NCBI GenBank assembly: GCA_965225895.1
Contig: CBDDBR010000011.1
Location: 558,001-622,000 of the forward strand
Reading direction: 5' to 3'
DNA length: 64,000 nucleotides
DNA from: Endobugula sp965225895
GTDB lineage: Bacteria; Pseudomonadota; Gammaproteobacteria; Pseudomonadales; Cellvibrionaceae
Position numbers and translations under genes: made by a program. The stretch's first letter is position 1, and each line of letters begins with the position of its first letter. The notes below the pieces were generated by a model that worked only from the letters and a program-made list of their open reading frames with translations, did no database searches and was not told the DNA's origin. This document shows positions 61,974 to 64,000 of this stretch, in pieces.

Positions 61974-62456
61974 TTACTTAAGGCCTTTTTGGCTAAGGTA
62001 GTCGCCAGCCTCGGCTATTCCTTCAGAGAATGATTCTTTTAACCATTTTATGCCTTCTTCTTTGTTTTCTTTTGTGCCTTTGCCTTCTACAAGTGCTACC
62101 CCATAGTGAAATTTTGCCAAGCTGGAATAACCCGCAGTATCATTTGTTTGGGCACCTCTTTTCATTAGGGCGGTGGCATATGGCAAGTTTTTTGGAACGC
62201 CAATACCTGACTCATATATTTGTGCTAGCCAGATCATCGAATATACGCTATCCCATCTTTTAATACAGTCTTCAAAAATTTTGATTGCTGATTCGTGATC
62301 CCCCGTTTTTTCTGCCACATATCCATAGAGGCATTTGATGGGCTTATGGCTATCTATATAGTTTTCATAGCTAAGGCCGTTGCCTGTTGATTCTTTTCCT
62401 GAGGCGTGCGTACTGAGTAGTACAAGGGGAAGGATTATGTATTTTAATTTCATCAA
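61974..62456 (-). CDS. Exported Sel1/TPR-like repeat protein
   Basis: 160 residues. Signal peptide KLKYIILPLVLLSTHASG; then CLYGYVAEKTGDHESAIKIF, YSMIWLAQIYESGIGVPKNL and YGVALVEGKGTKENKEEGIK, the Sel1-like repeat pattern (A..G.GV..N...A). Periplasmic protein-protein interaction role likely, partner unknown. Upstream 62457-62810 is gene-free. Confidence 0.78.
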   Translation of the reverse strand: MMKLKYIILPLVLLSTHASGKESTGNGLSYENYIDSHKPIKCLYGYVAEKTGDHESAIKIFEDCIKRWDSVYSMIWLAQIYESGIGVPKNLPYATALMKRGAQTNDTAGYSSLAKFHYGVALVEGKGTKENKEEGIKWLKESFSEGIAEAGDYLSQKGLK

Positions 62457-62810
62457 TGTAACCTCTTAGGCGCTAATTAGCAGGATGATTAGCGTCGAAT
62501 GTTGCTTTATTGGTATTGTTGTTGGCGTGGTTGATGATCGTCTATTGCCTCGCAAACATACAGTGAGGGAGTAGCATGGCATGAGCTCGTTATGTTCAGG
62601 TCATGTGATTGTTATTTACATGTAATTTTTTTGTCAGTCGTGAGCTGTTTGGTGGTTGATAGCCGCCAGAGGTTAAGGTGATCCCCAGCGCTTGGCTATA
62701 ATGTCGTTCTGTTGTTGTCACAGGGTAAGAATACCGTCTGAATCTATCTTTATAGTCGGCATGTTTGCTAGAATAGGGCGCTTTATAATTCCATTATAAC
62801 GAGTATAAGA
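62457..62810. other. Gene-free stretch between Sel1-like gene and tsaB
   Basis: 354 bases with no convincing ORF. GGCTATAAT at 62694-62702 could be a -10 region of tsaB, without a clear -35. Nothing else seen. Confidence 0.45.
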
Positions 62811-63536
62811 ATGACCCATATTCTTGCTATCGACACATCAACCGATGCCTGTTCGGTAGCGATATTAACCCCCTCACATGTGCAACAAACACTTATTGTA
62901 GCGCCTAGAGAACACACGCAACGCTTATTACCGAGTATTGAAAGCTTATTAGCGGAACACGAACTGTGTTTACAGCAATTTGATGCCATTGCTTTTGGTG
63001 TTGGCCCTGGTTCGTTCACAGGTTTACGTATTGCCTTAAGTACGGCACAAGGCTTGGCATACGGTGCAGATTTACCTTTAATTCCCATTTCTACCTTAGA
63101 AACTATGGCGCATACTGCATTACGTGCAGGATTGGTCAAAGAGGGGCAAACGGTTATCCCCGTGATTGATGCGCGTATGAATGAGGTGTACTGGTCGGCG
63201 TATCAATATACTCAGCAAGAGCAGCTATGGCATACCTTGCAAGAAGAGACGATTGCCGCGCCAGAAATAGTCGCTGCTAATTCGTTGCTCCAACCCCAAA
63301 ATGAGATTGTTGCAATAGGCTCAGGTTGGCATTATGCATGTTTGTCTCAGTGTTTATCGCAGCCCGCTCACATAGAGGTATACCCAGAAGCTTACGATAT
63401 GTCGGTATTGGCAAAACATGCGTGGGATACACAGGGAAGCGATGCAACGATTAGCCCATTATCGGCAGTGCCTACTTATATGCGCAATGAAATAAGTTGG
63501 AAAAAAAGACAGCGTATTAGGGAACAAAACACGTAA
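62811..63536 (+). CDS. tsaB: tRNA t6A synthesis protein TsaB
   Basis: 241 residues. LAIDTSTDACSVAIL, FDAIAFGVGPGSFTGLRIAL, STAQGLAYGADLPLIPISTL and VIDARMNEVYWSAYQY are TsaB signatures. With TsaD, TsaE and TsaC it makes N6-threonylcarbamoyladenosine in ANN-decoding tRNAs. The stop overlaps the uppP ATG by one base (TAATG). Confidence 0.96.
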   Translation: MTHILAIDTSTDACSVAILTPSHVQQTLIVAPREHTQRLLPSIESLLAEHELCLQQFDAIAFGVGPGSFTGLRIALSTAQGLAYGADLPLIPISTLETMAHTALRAGLVKEGQTVIPVIDARMNEVYWSAYQYTQQEQLWHTLQEETIAAPEIVAANSLLQPQNEIVAIGSGWHYACLSQCLSQPAHIEVYPEAYDMSVLAKHAWDTQGSDATISPLSAVPTYMRNEISWKKRQRIREQNT

Positions 63537-64000
63537 TGGAAACGGCACATATTATTGTTTTAGCATTAATTCAGGGGATTACTGAGTTTTTGCCTATATC
63601 GAGCTCGGGTCATTTAATTCTGCCTAGCGGTTTATTGGGGTGGCCAGAACAAGGGCTAGCTTTTGATGTGGCTGTGCATGTGGGTACGTTACTCGCCGTT
63701 GTTGGATATTTTCGGCGCGACGTAATGAATATGACACATGCTTGGTGTTTAAGTGCGTTTAAGCAGCAGCACAGCAATGATGGGCGTATTGCGTGGTACG
63801 TTATATTAGCCACAATGCCAGCTGCATTTGCAGGCCTATTATTTGGCGATATGATTGAAGCACACTTGCGTACCACGTTAGTGATTGCCATTACCACGAT
63901 AGTATTTGGCTTAGTGTTAGGTTGGGCTGATCGTAGTGCCATTGTAAAAAATAAAGATATTACGCAGCTTACCGTTACCATTGTATGCATTATTGGTATT
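63536..64000 (+). CDS. uppP: Undecaprenyl-diphosphatase, N-terminal part (runs off the window)
   Basis: 155 residues visible of about 270. METAHIIVLALIQGITEFLP, ISSSGHLILPSGLLGWPEQG and AFDVAVHVGTLLAVVGYF are BacA/UppP signatures. It recycles the peptidoglycan lipid carrier by dephosphorylating C55-PP at the membrane. Overlaps tsaB by one base, indicating an operon. Confidence 0.95.
   Translation, partial: METAHIIVLALIQGITEFLPISSSGHLILPSGLLGWPEQGLAFDVAVHVGTLLAVVGYFRRDVMNMTHAWCLSAFKQQHSNDGRIAWYVILATMPAAFAGLLFGDMIEAHLRTTLVIAITTIVFGLVLGWADRSAIVKNKDITQLTVTIVCIIGI

Overview
The window is an AT-leaning chromosomal segment of a marine-type gammaproteobacterium, close to Pseudomonadales/Cellvibrionales by gene order. 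Diagnostic blocks are prfB-lysS, SRP RNA-dnaX-ybaB-recR, rnd-ycgL-ycgN, gpsA-DUF4389-sixA, prmB-aroC, a gacS-like gene divergent from cysM-rlmD-relA-mazG, and tsaB-uppP. The first and last genes (a LysR regulator and uppP) run off the window. I found no rRNA, tRNA, CRISPR array, prophage or replication origin.

Layout. 1-4.6 kb is an accessory stress/regulator patch: LysR with a divergent exported DJ-1/PfpI protein, two near-identical periplasmic cupins in opposite orientation, and an AraC/AhpD-like/cupin operon. 4.8-17.9 kb holds hrpB, a decayed mscS, Fe-S or zinc cysteine-cluster proteins, a soluble CZB chemoreceptor, a glutaredoxin, a GlxA-type regulator divergent from an isochorismatase, argS, and a ParD-like/RelE-like toxin-antitoxin pair whose toxin is split by a frame change at a dnaX-like slippery heptamer. 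18.0-23.7 kb carries rapA, a small lipoprotein, TraB/GumN, MOSC, trmO and a VF530 protein. 23.8-26.3 kb is a bufferin-type RiPP operon (precursor bufA, MNIO enzyme bufB, partner bufC, DoxX) with an internal terminator after the precursor gene. 26.4-34.2 kb has an S1/P1 nuclease, prfB with its programmed +1 frameshift, lysS, a Cache chemoreceptor, a double PTPS/QueD-like protein and a lytic transglycosylase.

34.4-57.9 kb is core genome: the 4.5S SRP RNA, dnaX/ybaB/recR, rnd/ycgL/ycgN, htpG behind a textbook sigma-32 promoter, gpsA to sixA, prmB, aroC, an MFS carrier, then the conserved barA/gacS-rlmD-relA-mazG locus and adk. At that locus the gacS position encodes a protein with two membrane helices, a receiver and an Hpt domain but no histidine kinase core. 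58-60.8 kb is a three-gene operon of a cupin, a sensor kinase and an OmpR-type regulator. A degenerate IS30 element (three single-base losses in homopolymers) and a Sel1-type exported protein separate it from tsaB-uppP.

The observations most worth a second look are the kinase-less GacS-like protein, the toxin frameshift, the attenuated bufferin operon, the 16-bp tandem repeats near 14.5 kb, and the cupin-linked two-component system.
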